From Oehlia diaphana (lineage: Eukaryota > Glomeromycota > Glomeromycetes > Glomerales > Glomeraceae): a DNA stretch of 64,000 bases. The stretch covers positions 20,124 through 84,123 of the forward strand of contig QZLH01000454.1 in assembly GCA_003833135.1 (NCBI GenBank). Direction: 5' to 3'. Of the stretch, positions 47,001 to 59,399 are shown one piece after another (positions within the stretch are counted from its first letter, which is position 1; each line of letters starts with the position of its first letter). The notes beneath the pieces are model-generated. The model was not told the DNA's origin. It did no database searches and worked only from the letters and a program-made list of their open reading frames with translations. The translations under genes were made by a program, and so were the position numbers.

Positions 47001-48410
47001 AGAATTCGATACTTTAGCAAGTTTAACTGGTCAATTATTATAATTTATAATTTACAGATTTTTTCGAAAAAAAAAAAAGTTCCGTTTTTTTCGCAAACTT
47101 TTTCCAAAATTTTTCTTTTCTTATATGTAATAATAAAATAATTCATTTGAGAGAATTTTTTTTTTTTAGCACGTTGAAACTTTATTATTAAAAAAAAATT
47201 TTATTAAAAAAAAAAAATAATTGTATGCAAAAAAAGTAAACTAATGCAAGTCAAAAAATAAAAAGTTGACCGCTCTTTTTAAAAAATTTTCGTAAAAATG
47301 CCGTAATTTGTTTTTTTTTTTTGAATTAATGCAATTCTTGCTTAAATTAATTCATTGTTTTTTCTTAATATTACGAAATCAAATTTCCCTATATGGGATT
47401 TCGATCACCCAACTGTTGAAAATTTTTCTTAAAAATCATGCAAAGTCATGTATATTAAATTAAATGTTTTGAATCTTTTTTTTTTCTATTTGGAAATCTT
47501 TTTTTTTTTTTTTTGGTCTTCCAATAAAATATTTCCCTGATCTTTTTGAAAATAATGAATTAATTCGGTAAATTAATAATTCCTGGTAAATCGGCTCATT
47601 CTTTGTATCTTCTCTCATCCGGAACACGTGATATTTTGTTCTCTTAGTAAATTATCACGTGAATGTGAATCGCGAAATTTAAAATATAGTGATATTTGGT
47701 TTTTATAATAATAATCGAGTGTCGAATAGATATTACCGCAAGCAAGTAGCGACATGGCCAACTCAAAAGTTTCACAAACTTAAATTGAAATTAATTATAT
47801 ACCAATATATGAATAATATAATTAATCAACTTTTCATCATATATCAAGATGTTTTTTTTTAAAAAAAATTCTTTGCTAAATTTTCATATTATATCAGAAA
47901 CACGCTTAAAAACAATTAGCATTTACGGATGTTATTATTATGTCAATTCTCGTCATCATTATTTACCAGAATCGTAGAAATTTTACCAAAATCATGTCAA
48001 TGCTGAAATTGGGCAAAATAATGTTTCTATTAAATAATAATTATTATTTTTCTCGTTTTAACTTATTTATCTTTCCGAATTATATTCTCAAAATCTCAAT
48101 ATTAAGCCCTAATTATTTTGATTCGTGTGATGCGAAATAAAACGAATGATTTATTCTTGTCACACATAGAATCGATTTGATACAAAACTAACTAACCTGA
48201 ATTGAACAGGACTGACTATAGGACATAATATACAGTATATAAAAATAATGGTGTCTGTCCCACTCGCTAAATTTCTAAAAGATATTAAACATCTTAAAAA
48301 ACGCATAAAATTAATATAAAAAATATGGTAAATAAAATCACACAATGTTTGTTATACATAAATCTATCAAACCATTAGGAAAAATAAAGTAAACCTTGTC
48401 CCGTCTAATA
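44061..48410. other. Long intergenic region, no firm gene
   Basis: About 4.3 kb with moderate GC patches. Two minus-strand frames have some coding character: 46596-46435 (53 codons, starts MTTMEMNVKLSKLNNPIS, contains GTGTWTRF) and 45969-45883, which would read ELNFVDPNAELQGYTTY then KKTCGECITK and stop, like a terminal exon with a C-x-x-C motif. No consistent splice path joins them, so neither is called as a gene. A short inverted pair GGGTTCGGCC/GGTCCAACCC is at 45206-45249. Confidence 0.45.
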
Positions 48411-48558
48411 CAGTCTGACCTCGATATACGGATATTCGATATATTAAAACTCGATATAATGGTAAATTTTCACTCTCCCACTATATGAAAGAATATATAA
48501 ATAATTTTCGAAGATTTTCGTATGGATCCTAACATGTCGTTATATCGCAGTTTGACTT
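48411..48558. mobile_element. pogo-like MITE 1
   Basis: Starts CAGTCTGACCTCGATATACGG after TA and ends CGTTATATCGCAGTTTGACT before TTA. The ends are imperfect inverted repeats, fitting CAGT-ended Tc1/mariner-pogo elements with TA targets. No ORF inside. Confidence 0.6.
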
Positions 48559-48572
48559 TATATGTGCCGTAC

Positions 48573-48748
48573 ATTGCGGGCCATAGTACCCCGGGTATGA
48601 TACAAATTTCGGGGGTTGGCCTTGTACTACCATGTCTATAACTCAATTTTATTTCAAAAGCTCATATAATTCCTGGGCAAAATCTGAGTAACTTTTCACA
48701 TAAAAAAAGATACTATACATGGGGGGGGGGGGTACTATGGCCCGCAAT
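48573..48748. mobile_element. MITE 2 with perfect 20-bp TIR
   Basis: ATTGCGGGCCATAGTACCCC at 48573-48592 and its exact reverse complement at 48729-48748 bound a 176-bp element. A G homopolymer (48721-48732) abuts the right repeat. Confidence 0.8.
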
Positions 48749-48799
48749 ATATGTTATAAAAGCATGGTTATAAAAGATTTCTATTTGTTAAAAAGTATA

Positions 48800-49141
48800 C
48801 AGCCAAACCTCTCTAAGTGCATTTTTTTCTAAATGCACACATTATATATTTTTCTCTAATGCATCCTCTTACTCATATGGGCATTTTGCAGTAGAAAGGG
48901 ACGAAACTACTAAAAAAAATAAAAAATAAGTTAATATAAAATCTGAACAAATTATAGCATTTAGAATATTTTTGGTATATAAAAGAAAATTTGAATTTTT
49001 TAGTAGTTTCGTCCCTTTCTACTGCAAAGCGCCCATATAGAGATCATATAAAATATCTCTCTAAATACATACCCTTTTTAAATGCAAATTTTCATTATAG
49101 TCCCATTGTCTCAAAGGGATGCAATTAGAGAGAGTTGACCA
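48800..49141. mobile_element. pogo-like MITE 3, host of a nested MITE
   Basis: Left end CAGCCAAACCTCTCTAAGTG, right end AATTAGAGAGAGTTGACCA, flanked on both sides by TA. The ends match the CAGT(C/T)AAACCTCT family seen again at 49611. The interior contains an independent 156-bp element (48879-49034). Confidence 0.75.
48879..49034. mobile_element. Nested MITE 4 with 39-bp TIR and ATAT target duplication
   Basis: The left 39 bp (GGGCATTTTGCAGTAGAAAG...) and the reversed right 39 bp (GGGCGCTTTGCAGTAGAAAG...) differ at two positions. ATAT stands directly on both sides (48875-48878 and 49035-49038). High end-to-end identity suggests recent insertion into MITE 3. Confidence 0.85.
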
Positions 49142-49610
49142 TATAAATTTAAAAGTGAACCTGATTTTTTTTTTACATTGTTCAGAGCACTTTATTGATT
49201 ACATAATACAACAACTTAATTTAAAAAATACACAGAAAGAAAACTATCTACTATAGAAGCTTATTTCTTAAGAATGGATTAACAATTAATGAATAATTAA
49301 GTAAAACTGAATTTCTTTATATTTTAATATATTATAGTATAATAATAAAAAAAGTATATAAGCCATCAGTCTAATATTATGTTTATAAAAATAAATCAAA
49401 TATAAAATAAATTTCTTTAGTTAACAATCTAAGATTAAAAAAATATGCCTATTAGTTCATTGTTAGACCTTAGTTAATAATTAACAAAATCAGCTTTTTT
49501 AAAATAGAATTTATATATACTTGAATTTTTATGTATAAATGTAATATAAAAGATTATTATTTAATATTTATTATTTAACTTATATCTAATTTTATTGCCA
49601 TTTATTAATA

Positions 49611-49817
49611 CAGTTAAACCTCTATATAATCAACTAATCAGTAGATTATTAGTTTTACAAAAATTAGTGACTATATAGAGACTTTACTATGATATAATTA
49701 TACAAAGATTTTTTTATATAATAATTATATATATTAGTACTTCCTAAAGGTGTAATTATATAGAGAAATTTTATATAATATGACTATATGAAGTATGATT
49801 ATATAGAGGTCTGACTA
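49611..49817. mobile_element. pogo-like MITE 5
   Basis: Left end CAGTTAAACCTCTATATAAT, right end ATTATATAGAGGTCTGACTA, flanked by TA on both sides. Three mismatches over 21 bp. Internal repeats of TATATAGAG words; no ORF. Confidence 0.8.
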
Positions 49818-52493
49818 TAATTTACTTTATTACTTTTTATTTGGTAATATTAGTTTACTTATTTACTAATATCAGATTATTAGTAATATACTTTATTTTA
49901 CTTTATTTCTTGCAGGTATCTATAAATCTTATAAGACTTACTTGAAGTTTAATTTAAATGCTTTACTTATTCAATTAAGAAAATGTAAGTAATTTATGAT
50001 AAAAAATTATTTACTATCAATAACTTCTTTTTCTTTTAAAATGTCATTTTTCATGGTAATTTAATAAAAAATTATTTATTAAAAAATCATAACTTCTTTT
50101 TTTTGTTAGTTTTTACATTACTATATTATTATACTTTTCATCAAAATGATAAAATACTAATTAAATTTATTTTGACAGACATAATGTATTTTACAGATGT
50201 AATTAATTCATAATAATTTTATAATAAATAGTGAATTGACCTGTTTGCCAAAATATGATATAATTATTAGCGGAAAAGTATATATATTATATATAGAGTT
50301 GAATAAATAAAATAATAAATAAAATAAATTTAAATTTAACAAAATAAATAAATAAATAAATAAATTAACTTGTGATTTATTTAAAAATCAAAGTAAACTA
50401 TAAAATTACTTTATAAAATTGAAGAAAGCATTCAAAATTGAATCAATATATTATTATACTTAAGATAATCACAAAAAATTACTTTTACAAAAGAAAAGCA
50501 GATTTAAATTTGAAAGTTTATCCAATTTTCAAAAAAATAATTTTTGCCAATTATTTTATAATTTATTATTCTAATTTTAAATACCTTTTTATTATTTTGA
50601 AAAGAACATTAAAAATTACAAATTAACTTAAAAGTTCATTTACTGAATTGTGAGATAATGCTTAATTATTTTTTCATAATAATTTACTCTAATTTTTAGG
50701 AGAATTATAAATTAAGTAAATTTAATAAAATTGAAAAAATTAGAGTTGAAAAAATTAAAATAATGACTACTGCATTATTTTTAATATAAATAGCTAATTA
50801 ATAACTTTTTAAATAAATATAGTATTACTAGTGGTAGTTGTTATTATATCAACATTAGGATAGAATTTCACAACATTTTTAATTCTGTCCAAAAAATTTC
50901 TAATAATGGTTTGTTCAACCTTTTAAATAAAAAGATAAAAAATTGAATGAAATAAGTATTGGCAAATTGTCCTAATTATAACAATTATTACATAAAATTT
51001 TTTGAAATGTTTAAATTAAAAAAATCCACTGCTGCATATTATTTGGAGAAATTTTAAATTGCATGTATTCTACACAAGATTTATATCTTATAACTAAGGA
51101 TAACAGTTAGTAAAAATATTTCCAAAAATTAGGAGATTTTTTGTGTTATGATATTGGAACAGTATGGCTATATAGTATATAATATATATGTAAATTTAAA
51201 GTTGGCCAAAGTTGGTACAAATGGCTAAAATCAACAATTTTCAGATCATAATTCTGGCCGAATTCGTAATGCTGGCCCAAATTACATTAAAATCAAAATT
51301 TTCAGGTCAAAGGTAACACCATATTTATGCAATGTAACATTTTTTCCAACAATAGTAAACATGTTCATTCAAGGTTTGAAAAATATTTTAAACCTTTTAA
51401 AAGTCAAAAACTTCACTTTATTTTGCTAACAACAAACTAATAAAAATTAAGAAAATTTAATTAACCTTTTTCTTCAATAAATATCTTTTATTTTAACACT
51501 ACTTTAGATACTTTTATATATATAAAAAAATATTTTACTTTACTATTTGTATTTATGACTTAACAAAATAAATAGACCCAATAGTCAATAAGAATTTTTT
51601 CTATGAATAAATAATTTTTATTTTATTTTCTTGTTAAATGAACTAAAATTAAAAATTTTAATTTTTTTCAATGTTATATTACTATAATATTAAGAATTAA
51701 GTATTAAATGTCTAATTTAAAATAAACAAATAAAAACATGATATTTTTAAAACTATTTTTGTGATTAAACCTCATTTATAACGCCCAAATAGACCTAATA
51801 ATATTATTCTAATAAAAAAAAAAATTTTTTTTATTAGCACTCTAATTAAAAAATTCAACAAAAATTATAGATAACAAAAAATCTAGCTTAATAATCACCA
51901 TTCTAAGCTTAACAAAAGTTGTTCATTTCACAAAATTATACCTAAAAATGAAATAATTGCTGGCTAAGAAAGCTTTTGTTAAGAGTTTTATTGAAATCAA
52001 GAAAATATATTTTTATTATTAAAATTTGTTTTTTGCGGTTTACACAAAAACTCCCTAAATAACTGCCTTTTTTAACTTAATAAATCTTTTTCTTCTCGTA
52101 AAATTACATATATTTGCGTTATTTAAATTGTATTTTATACCCACCTTTAAGTTGCATTTTGAGGAAAACTTCATTTTTGAGACGAACTTTCTTGTACATT
52201 GCAAAGAAAAAAAAATCACTAAAGAGGAAAATGATAACGAATATTTATAGTATGATACCTATTAATTTACTTAATTTGTATAAGCATTGTATTAAAAATT
52301 TCTTTTTTAGCTACGAGGTGATATATTCAATTATAGTTACACAAAATTATTTTAATTAATGATCGGCAAGAAAAATGAAATATTTCACTGGATTATTTGT
52401 AATACTAGCAAATTCCTCAAATTTTGTCAATAATTTTTGGCATGACAGACTATAAAAAAGTATAAATATATTTTTTCCAGTATGTACGGTATA
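49818..52493. other. AT-rich intergenic DNA
   Basis: No supported gene. A GGCC-containing patch at 51200-51310 has repeated TGGCC words (GTTGGCC, CTGGCCGAATT, CTGGCCCAAATT) that could be the remnant of another element. Confidence 0.5.
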
Positions 52494-52793
52494 TTATACT
52501 TTCTTAAGTTTCAACCATTTTTCATCTATTCTCAAAGCTTGCCAAACCTCATCAATAATTGTCCTTGGCCCTCCGATAACGAGATGTCGTACTCTCTCTA
52601 ACATCTGTGATTTGATGTTGCACAATGTACGAAATGCTATAACCCAACAAATCTGTTCATCCAGTTTTTCATTGACAGAAGAGAGGTAAAGAGAAGCAGT
52701 AGATCTTCGATCTTTCAAAAATTTAAATGTTTTACTTTTATATTTTTCAACCGGTTGAGTATTTAAAAAATTCCTCAAAAATTCGTGATCCAT
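52494..52793 (-). CDS. Hypothetical protein, 99 residues
   Basis: Complete ORF from an ATG at 52793 to a stop at 52494, longer than expected by chance in this AT-rich DNA. It reads MDHEFLRNFLNTQPVEKY, then FKFLKDRRSTASLYLSS, LDEQICWVIAFRTLCNI, VRHLVIGGPRTIIDEVW and a Lys-rich end. The balanced residue composition and GC content above the neighbourhood argue for real or recently coding sequence. I do not recognise the family. It may be the last exon of a decayed gene; no upstream exon could be linked. Confidence 0.4.
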   Translation of the reverse strand: MDHEFLRNFLNTQPVEKYKSKTFKFLKDRRSTASLYLSSVNEKLDEQICWVIAFRTLCNIKSQMLERVRHLVIGGPRTIIDEVWQALRIDEKWLKLKKV

Positions 52794-53159
52794 ACTTTTA
52801 CATTCTTCATTCCCTTAGGTGCTGTTGATGATGATAGTAATTGTTTATCATTTTCACCCTGATCTCCTAATATTTGAGTATATTTACTCTTATAATTTTG
52901 AACTAACTGTGAGGAATATGTATATACAGTATAAGAATTAAATCATCTAGACATAAAGAATCTTCCTTCATTTTTTGAGCACGAGTCACTTAGTCATTCC
53001 AGAAGCTATATATGTGGATCTGGATCTACGTTCTTTTCTGCTACCAATAATCCCTTGTTATTTATTATTTCGTTTATCTCATTTTTCAATTTCAATACAT
53101 AATGAATCCATTATACCTTTAACTCCAAAGTGAACTCCATTTATTTCTTGATCAATTTT

Positions 53160-53301
53160 AGAAACACATTACGATCATAGAAGAAGAAGAAACAATAAAG
53201 CATTTGTTTCGAAACTTCCCGTGTATACTCAATGAAATTTATAATGATAGTAAAACTTTTGATCTTTATATATGGGTAGCATCAATAATTTTTTTTTCCA
53301 T
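53160..53301 (+). pseudogene. Possible relic of a reverse-transcriptase C-terminal segment
   Basis: An open + frame reads KHITIIEEEETIKHLFRNFP then CILNEI and ends in a stop. EETIKHLFRNFPCI resembles the E-T-x-x-H-L-F-x-x-C-P zinc-ribbon tail found after many LINE-type reverse transcriptases, but the preceding cysteines are missing and no RT motifs are seen nearby. A later GGDLNARS at 56913 resembles an AP-endonuclease motif. Tentative. Confidence 0.25.
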
Positions 53302-54282
53302 TTAAAAGAGTAAAGATTAATCAAAATATTAAAGTAAGTTGCGTAATGAATTCCACTAATATTCTTTTTTCTAACATCACATCATATTTAAGATCTTTTT
53401 GTATGAATTCAATCAATTCACGTTTATTTGTTACTTCGGTTTAAGATTTTTCCCACTAACTCAGATTTTCAAAGTTTTTTTTTTTATGATTTGAGCAAAA
53501 CCATTGATCAGATTCATGAGACCAAATTAAAGTAATTTTCCATTCCAAAATCGATTCTTAAGCCTATTACAAATCATATAAAAAGTGAATGCTCACTGAT
53601 CATTTTGATTTCTTCTCTATATGCTGATGTCCATGAAAATTTCGGACATATTTCTCTTCAATCTTATTATATCGGCACATTAACAACTTTGTCAAATTGG
53701 TGAAGTGATAATTTGACACAGCGCAGTATAACGAAAATATGTGCAATACAATGCGTTATGGAACTTAGCAATAAGGTGGATTGGAATAGATTGAATAATA
53801 AAAATAATAGTGAGGTATACTTGATTTTTGCTTTGGAACTTTTGCAGTAAAAGATGTTTTCACAGCTGGAATTCTAGCTATGGCTCTATTCGATCAAATA
53901 AAATTAGTTATAGAAATTATATGTCGCATTATATAGCCTAAAAATCTGTGTACTCCTTCCCTCTCATTTATTTATGTTACAGCCTATTCCTTAATTCTGT
54001 AAAAAAAAAATATTTATATATTTTTATGTAGTAATAATAATAAAAAATAATTAAAAATAAATTTGGAAATGGAATTACCAAACTTTTCTTAAGAGACCAA
54101 AAAAATTACACCTTTAATGCAATATTTATTAAATTGCTTGCTCGGAACACTCTCATGTAAGAATTGTAAGCCCAACCGCAAATTAACCACTCCTGATACC
54201 TTATAAGATCAGGACTTGCGTGGCAATCGCGGAAAGACAGATTAGTGTAAAGTTTATTTATTTTATGAGTCGCCATTTTCAA

Positions 54283-54472
54283 TCGCCAGAAAATTTTTTC
54301 ACCCCCACGTGACTTTGGCCGGCATTATGAGATTTGGCTGGAATTAAGAAATTAACCATGTGACGAATAACGAGTGACAATAGGAATTTAGACACCAAAA
54401 AAATCTGTCCCCAGAATACTTATAAAAAATGAGTATTTAGGGTCACGTGGGGGTGAAAAAATTTTCTGGTGA
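54283..54472. mobile_element. MITE with 31-bp TIR
   Basis: Left repeat TCGCCAGAAAATTTTTTCAC followed by CCCCACGTGAC pairs with the right repeat GTCACGTGGGGGTGAAAAAA followed by TTTTCTGGTGA; one mismatch in 31 bp. A 190-bp element with no ORF, GC-richer than its surroundings. Confidence 0.85.
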
Positions 54473-54689
54473 TACTGGGGAAGATATCAGTCTCCACCAT
54501 ATCACATGACACAATATGCGTGACATTTCGTTTTGACAACATTTAGACTCCATTTTCCTACACGACTTTATTAACTCCGTCCGGGCCGTCATAAAATTCC
54601 TATATTTCAGCAAGTCAGACCAAAAAGTTGAACCTTCGCGGCAATGGTCATTTCACCACTTCTATACTCTTCTGACATTTTCTTTGGAG

Positions 54690-55202
54690 GTCCGCTGAAA
54701 GTATTCAAAGAAATTTTTGAAAAGCGGGTGTCAGCTTGAACTTCATACAAAAGCACAACTCTACCCCGGATTCAGTAGTAAACTTCGTGAAAGAGCTAAT
54801 GAATATAATGATTCCACTGAATCTAGAAAATTGCTCGAGACTTGCGATCAGAATTTCCACTTCAGGTTTTTCATGTAACTCGGCGGCGCGGCGAAGAGTA
54901 ATTGGCAGAACTACTTGAAACAGTCGAGAGAAATCTTTTCATGTGAATTACACAAACGATCAACCTCCGATTTATCTGAAGATATCGATTACAGCCAAGA
55001 TAATGCAAAAATAAAAAGGAAATTTTTTGGATCCGTTTCGAAACATTTAAAATTGTACCGGTTGATGAAACGGAAAACTTATAAACAACCCCAAAAGTAT
55101 CAAAATCAAAAAGTTAGTATGAAAACAGCAAATGTCATTTTTATCAAGAAATATCTTAGCTTTCTAACACAGATTCCTCGAAAGATCCTTTCAACTTTAT
55201 AA
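54690..55202 (+). other. Region with two adjacent short open frames, status unclear
   Basis: Frames 54736-54918 (MNFIQKHNSTPDSVVNFV..) and 54915-55202 (MKQSREIFSCELHKRSTSDL..) overlap by 4 bp in different frames. Composition is less AT-biased than neighbouring DNA, suggesting a decayed gene with a frameshift. No domain recognised. Confidence 0.3.
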
Positions 55203-56149
55203 TGAGAAGAGAGTGAAGACATCAAGAGTCTTATGGAGATATTTTGGCATTGATTAACTTTCATATACAGTAATAGGCTCACCAAAGTGAATTTTCGTCA
55301 TATATGTTTGATCTAGCAGAAATTTAACAAATAATATTGAGTCAACATCTTGAGAGTGTCCAAGTGATGAAGTGTTGAAGTGGATGAAATAAGTGTAAAA
55401 ATTTGTATCGAAACAACCTTGCTAAATCTGTATCGCTTTATAGTGTCATCAGGAAAATAACGTTTGATGGTGATCTAAATGAAACATATGATGATTAGAA
55501 GAATTAGAGCATTCACTTCATTGAAATAGGTATACGATAGTAACTGAACTTTCGATTTTCTGTTTATTGTATATATAATAAGTCATTTTTCTAAATGCGA
55601 ATTTTTATGCTTTAATGGGATATAGGCACAGCTACTTAGATTCGTTTATAAAATTATTTTTGGCGGAAATACATACGTATACACTTTACACCCTGGAATT
55701 TAATAAAAGTGTAAGTGGTTTACTAAGGCCAGATTTAGCTGTGTAATTGGCAAAATTATGTAAAGTACTTCTTAAAGGAAAGAAGTCAATTAACAAGTTA
55801 CTATAAAAAGGAGACTTACAAACCTATTGTCTTTTTAAATATGGGTATATATCTGTTATAATTATATTTGTTGTTTCTGCTATGTTTATTTACAAAATTC
55901 ATTGATATTATAGGAGGTACCATAGAATCATGTTATTGATTCGACAAACGGCGAAATTAGCAATTGATAAAGGATCTTTTCCGTTGATTGTATTAATATT
56001 TCCCTATTTTGTAATGATAAGGTAAACAGAATCTTTAATATTAATTTATTTTTAATATAAATCTTTGTATAAATGATAAATCACTTATTCGGCACTTCTT
56101 ACAAATTCCATCATTACTTTGTATTTGTAGCAACATGTTAGTGAAATCA

Positions 56150-56280
56150 TAATGATTGTGAAAATCGACCACCACCACCGGGTTCTTATACACTACTTGA
56201 AAAGATCGAAAATGTGAAATTTAAATGCAATCACGCCACAGCTCAAATTATTATTGAAACAATGAGATTTTTGATATGAA
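56150..56280 (+). other. Possible decayed exon (PPPPGSYTLLEKI)
   Basis: A + frame of about 43 codons reads HNDCENRPPPPGSYTLLEKI, then ENVKFKCNHATAQIIIETM and a stop. It has protein-like composition and is preceded by a splice-acceptor-like TTTGTAG at 56125-56131, but the frame is closed just upstream. Low confidence. Confidence 0.25.
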
Positions 56281-57204
56281 CTAGAATAATATTTAGCAAA
56301 GTAATTGATTGTTCACACTCATGTGATTTTTTTCCCGGATGCATCACAGATATTGACATGATGACACAGTGTTTGGTATGACCTTCGCAAACATGATTAA
56401 CCAAAGGTGATCGTCCCTGTCTTTTATTACACAATTGCTAATAATCATAATTTTTTTAAAAAATTAAAAGCGGATTTATCTATAATCATAGAGGCCTAGA
56501 ATAAGTAATTTCATTTTAGACTTTAGCGATTATCAAATTTATTTGAAAATTTATAAATATATGAATTATTCCAGACTACAGTAATACAGTGAATATAGTA
56601 ATTAATGAAAAGTTCATATTGTCTATAATGATCTAGAAAAGAAATTGGTTACAAAATTATATGTTATTAAATTTCGAAGCAATTGATAGAAGAAAAAAAG
56701 TTACAGGTTTTTTTCTTAACGTCATTTAAATACAGTATAAGGATGAAGATTATAATATTAAAATGGAAGATATGAAGAAAGAGTTATATGAAGATATCTT
56801 TAATTTAGAAGATATAGGGATAATATGGAACAGTATACTAGATGAGTTTAATTAACATTATTTACAGACGTTATATATGAACAGTGGGCGAAAAATCCAA
56901 CATATATCGCTAATAGGTGGAGATCTTAATGCTAGATCAATTAACAAATTTATTTATTATGAGTATCTGTTACAATAAAGAATGGGCGCTTACATTCAAA
57001 TTAATTAAGAATGGAATTTCAACTAATACTAAATTCTCAACGAACAAGTTAGATACAAAATACGAGCCTTTAGACCCTTTAAACATTACCAATTTATGAT
57101 ATTTATAGCTAAAGGAAAGTTGGGATTAAATCTAACAAATGTGTGAGGCGTCATTTAGAAGTCGAATTATGGAATCATACATGGAGATGATCTAAGAATA
57201 TACA

Positions 57205-57741
57205 GAGTGGCAGTCCATCTCTACCAACATATGCAACAACTAAAACCGTAATAATCACTACAACAACAGTGGTAGCAGCAAATGTATCAGAAGTAGCATC
57301 AACAGTAGTAACAGAATTTAAAAATAATATATAGTTGCTGATGAATACTTGGTGGTAATTTTCACTTTTCTAGTTAGTTTATGCTTTTTTTTAGTAAGAA
57401 GGTGTAAAATTAAAAAAAAAGAATTTACCCCTTGACTGAATAATGTAATAATTTCAAACCATGGACAGGAATTTACACCAAATTTACCAAATTATAGTAG
57501 TCAACAAGGAAGTGAAGGAACGACACGTGAACTAGGAAAAGATAATGAAATTATTCAAAATATTAGACAAGGAAATTTATCATATATCAATGAAAATGTT
57601 ATTGAACAAATGAAATAAGATGTTCTACGAGATATTAAGCAAGAATTAAAACAAAATATAAGAACAAAAGCAATGACATCATTGGTCAGAGATAATAATA
57701 TTGATGATGATAATAGGGGTAGTAAAAATGATAATAGATAA
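57205..57741 (+). pseudogene. Decayed single-pass membrane protein (Thr/Val stalk, TM, charged tail)
   Basis: Three consecutive + segments in shifting frames suggest one broken gene. First SGSPSLPTYATTKTVIITTT, then TVVAANVSEVASTVVTEF and a TAG at about 57332. Then in another frame EYLVVIFTFLVSLCFFLV followed by RRCKIKKK, a typical membrane helix with a positive stop-transfer. Then after a possible intron or small duplication (GAATTTAC repeated at 57421 and 57470), EFTPNLPNYSSQQGSEG... with an in-frame TAA after ENVIEQMK, continuing DVLRDIKQELKQNIRTKA. At least one frameshift and one nonsense change. Family not recognised. Confidence 0.4.
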
Positions 57742-59399
57742 AATAATATTTTATTAAAAATATTTTATTGTTATTCTAAATTTAGTCCTGAGGTGATAAT
57801 AAATTAAATTTAGCGGACGGATATTTTGCTCGTTTAGAAATTTGCATATAGAATATAGGGTTTTTTTTTATTTTATCATATTAAGAAAATATCAAATCGG
57901 GTTTAAATCAATTGTTTATCGTGTAATAAATAAAGCTTAATTACTAGTATTTGCTATATGTTTGCTAGTTACGTGAAATTTTATTTGACCTGTTTATTAT
58001 TTTATCGCTAAACTTAATGCATGTTAGGAATTATTCAATAAAACTTCACAAGGAATGAAAATAAATACATGACATAAGATATTGAAATGGAATTGATTTA
58101 GTAACGAATTTCTAGCTTCTCAAAAAAATGAATTTCAAATCAACGAATCTCGATGTTGCACAAGAATTTATCATTTCGTGATATTTATTTTGATATAGAA
58201 TTCGTTAGTTTAATTATTTATTATTTTCATTATATTATTTTATTATGTATCATTTTATATTTGTATACAATAGAATATATTGTTAGGACATTTATTATTA
58301 GAAGCAGGACGGTCAATGGACTAATAAAATCAAATATATGTATAGTCTCATGCAATTTTTACTATTACAGATATTAATTTCGGAAAATACCGGTACTTTT
58401 TATTTATATTTATAATTAAGTAATATCATAATTTTGAAACTCGTATAAATTTCATTTACCAAACATTTTTTCAAATAGATGTGATGCCCGAATCTCACTT
58501 AATTGATTTTCTTGCATCTCTGAAAGAACTTCTCTTGATTTTTTTCTTTGGGGAACGAATTTCTTTAAGGCCATCAAGGGAATCTTTTAGATTTTCTTTT
58601 GACTTTGAACTTGTATTTCACGTGCTTTTTTTTAATTGTCATGAAATAGGAGGCATTTTCCATTAAAAAATCGAAATCGCAGGTAAAAGCTGTAAGTCCG
58701 TAACTATCCGGATATCAATTATCCGGGTTCAATCGGTTACAGATAGATATTCAGATTAACAACTTATAGTGATTTTTATCGAGAAGTGAAGAGAAAAAAT
58801 GCGGCGATGCACTTCAATCAGTTTGTCATGAATTAATTAATGTGCTAGTACATGAAGAACAGTATATATTTACGCGCGTGTAAGGACCAATCAGATTTAA
58901 GATCAGGGCTTAACAACAATATCGGTTGATATAAGATCAAATAACAAGCGTACAAATAACATTAAGGTAGCAGAACAAAGAATAGCTAGAATTATTTAAA
59001 ATTATGTACATGTGTTAAATTAAAAGCGTTCGTAGTCAAAACACTGATGAGAGGCGTGAAAAATGCACGTGACTGAAATGCGCATATAAAGTTTTAGTAG
59101 TTATATGTTTCATATGACGATAACAATAAGTTGTAAAATTTACCTCATTCCGAATTTTCTGAGGATTCTTTTTATTTCATTATTGATAAAGAATGATTTA
59201 TAATACGTAGTAAATGTCAATTAATATGACAAATAATCTATAATCATAAATTAAAATCTTAAAACATCTTAAAACAATATATACATTATGATTTTCACCA
59301 TGGCTAAATGACAGTAGAAAATTGTAAGGTTAAAAATGTTTGTTATATTACAAAACTTATTTAATTTTTTTTTTTTCAAAAAAAAATAAACGAATACTG
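57742..59399. other. AT-rich intergenic DNA
   Basis: No supported gene. Short frames at 58153-58377 and 58481-58666 are unsupported. Confidence 0.5.
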
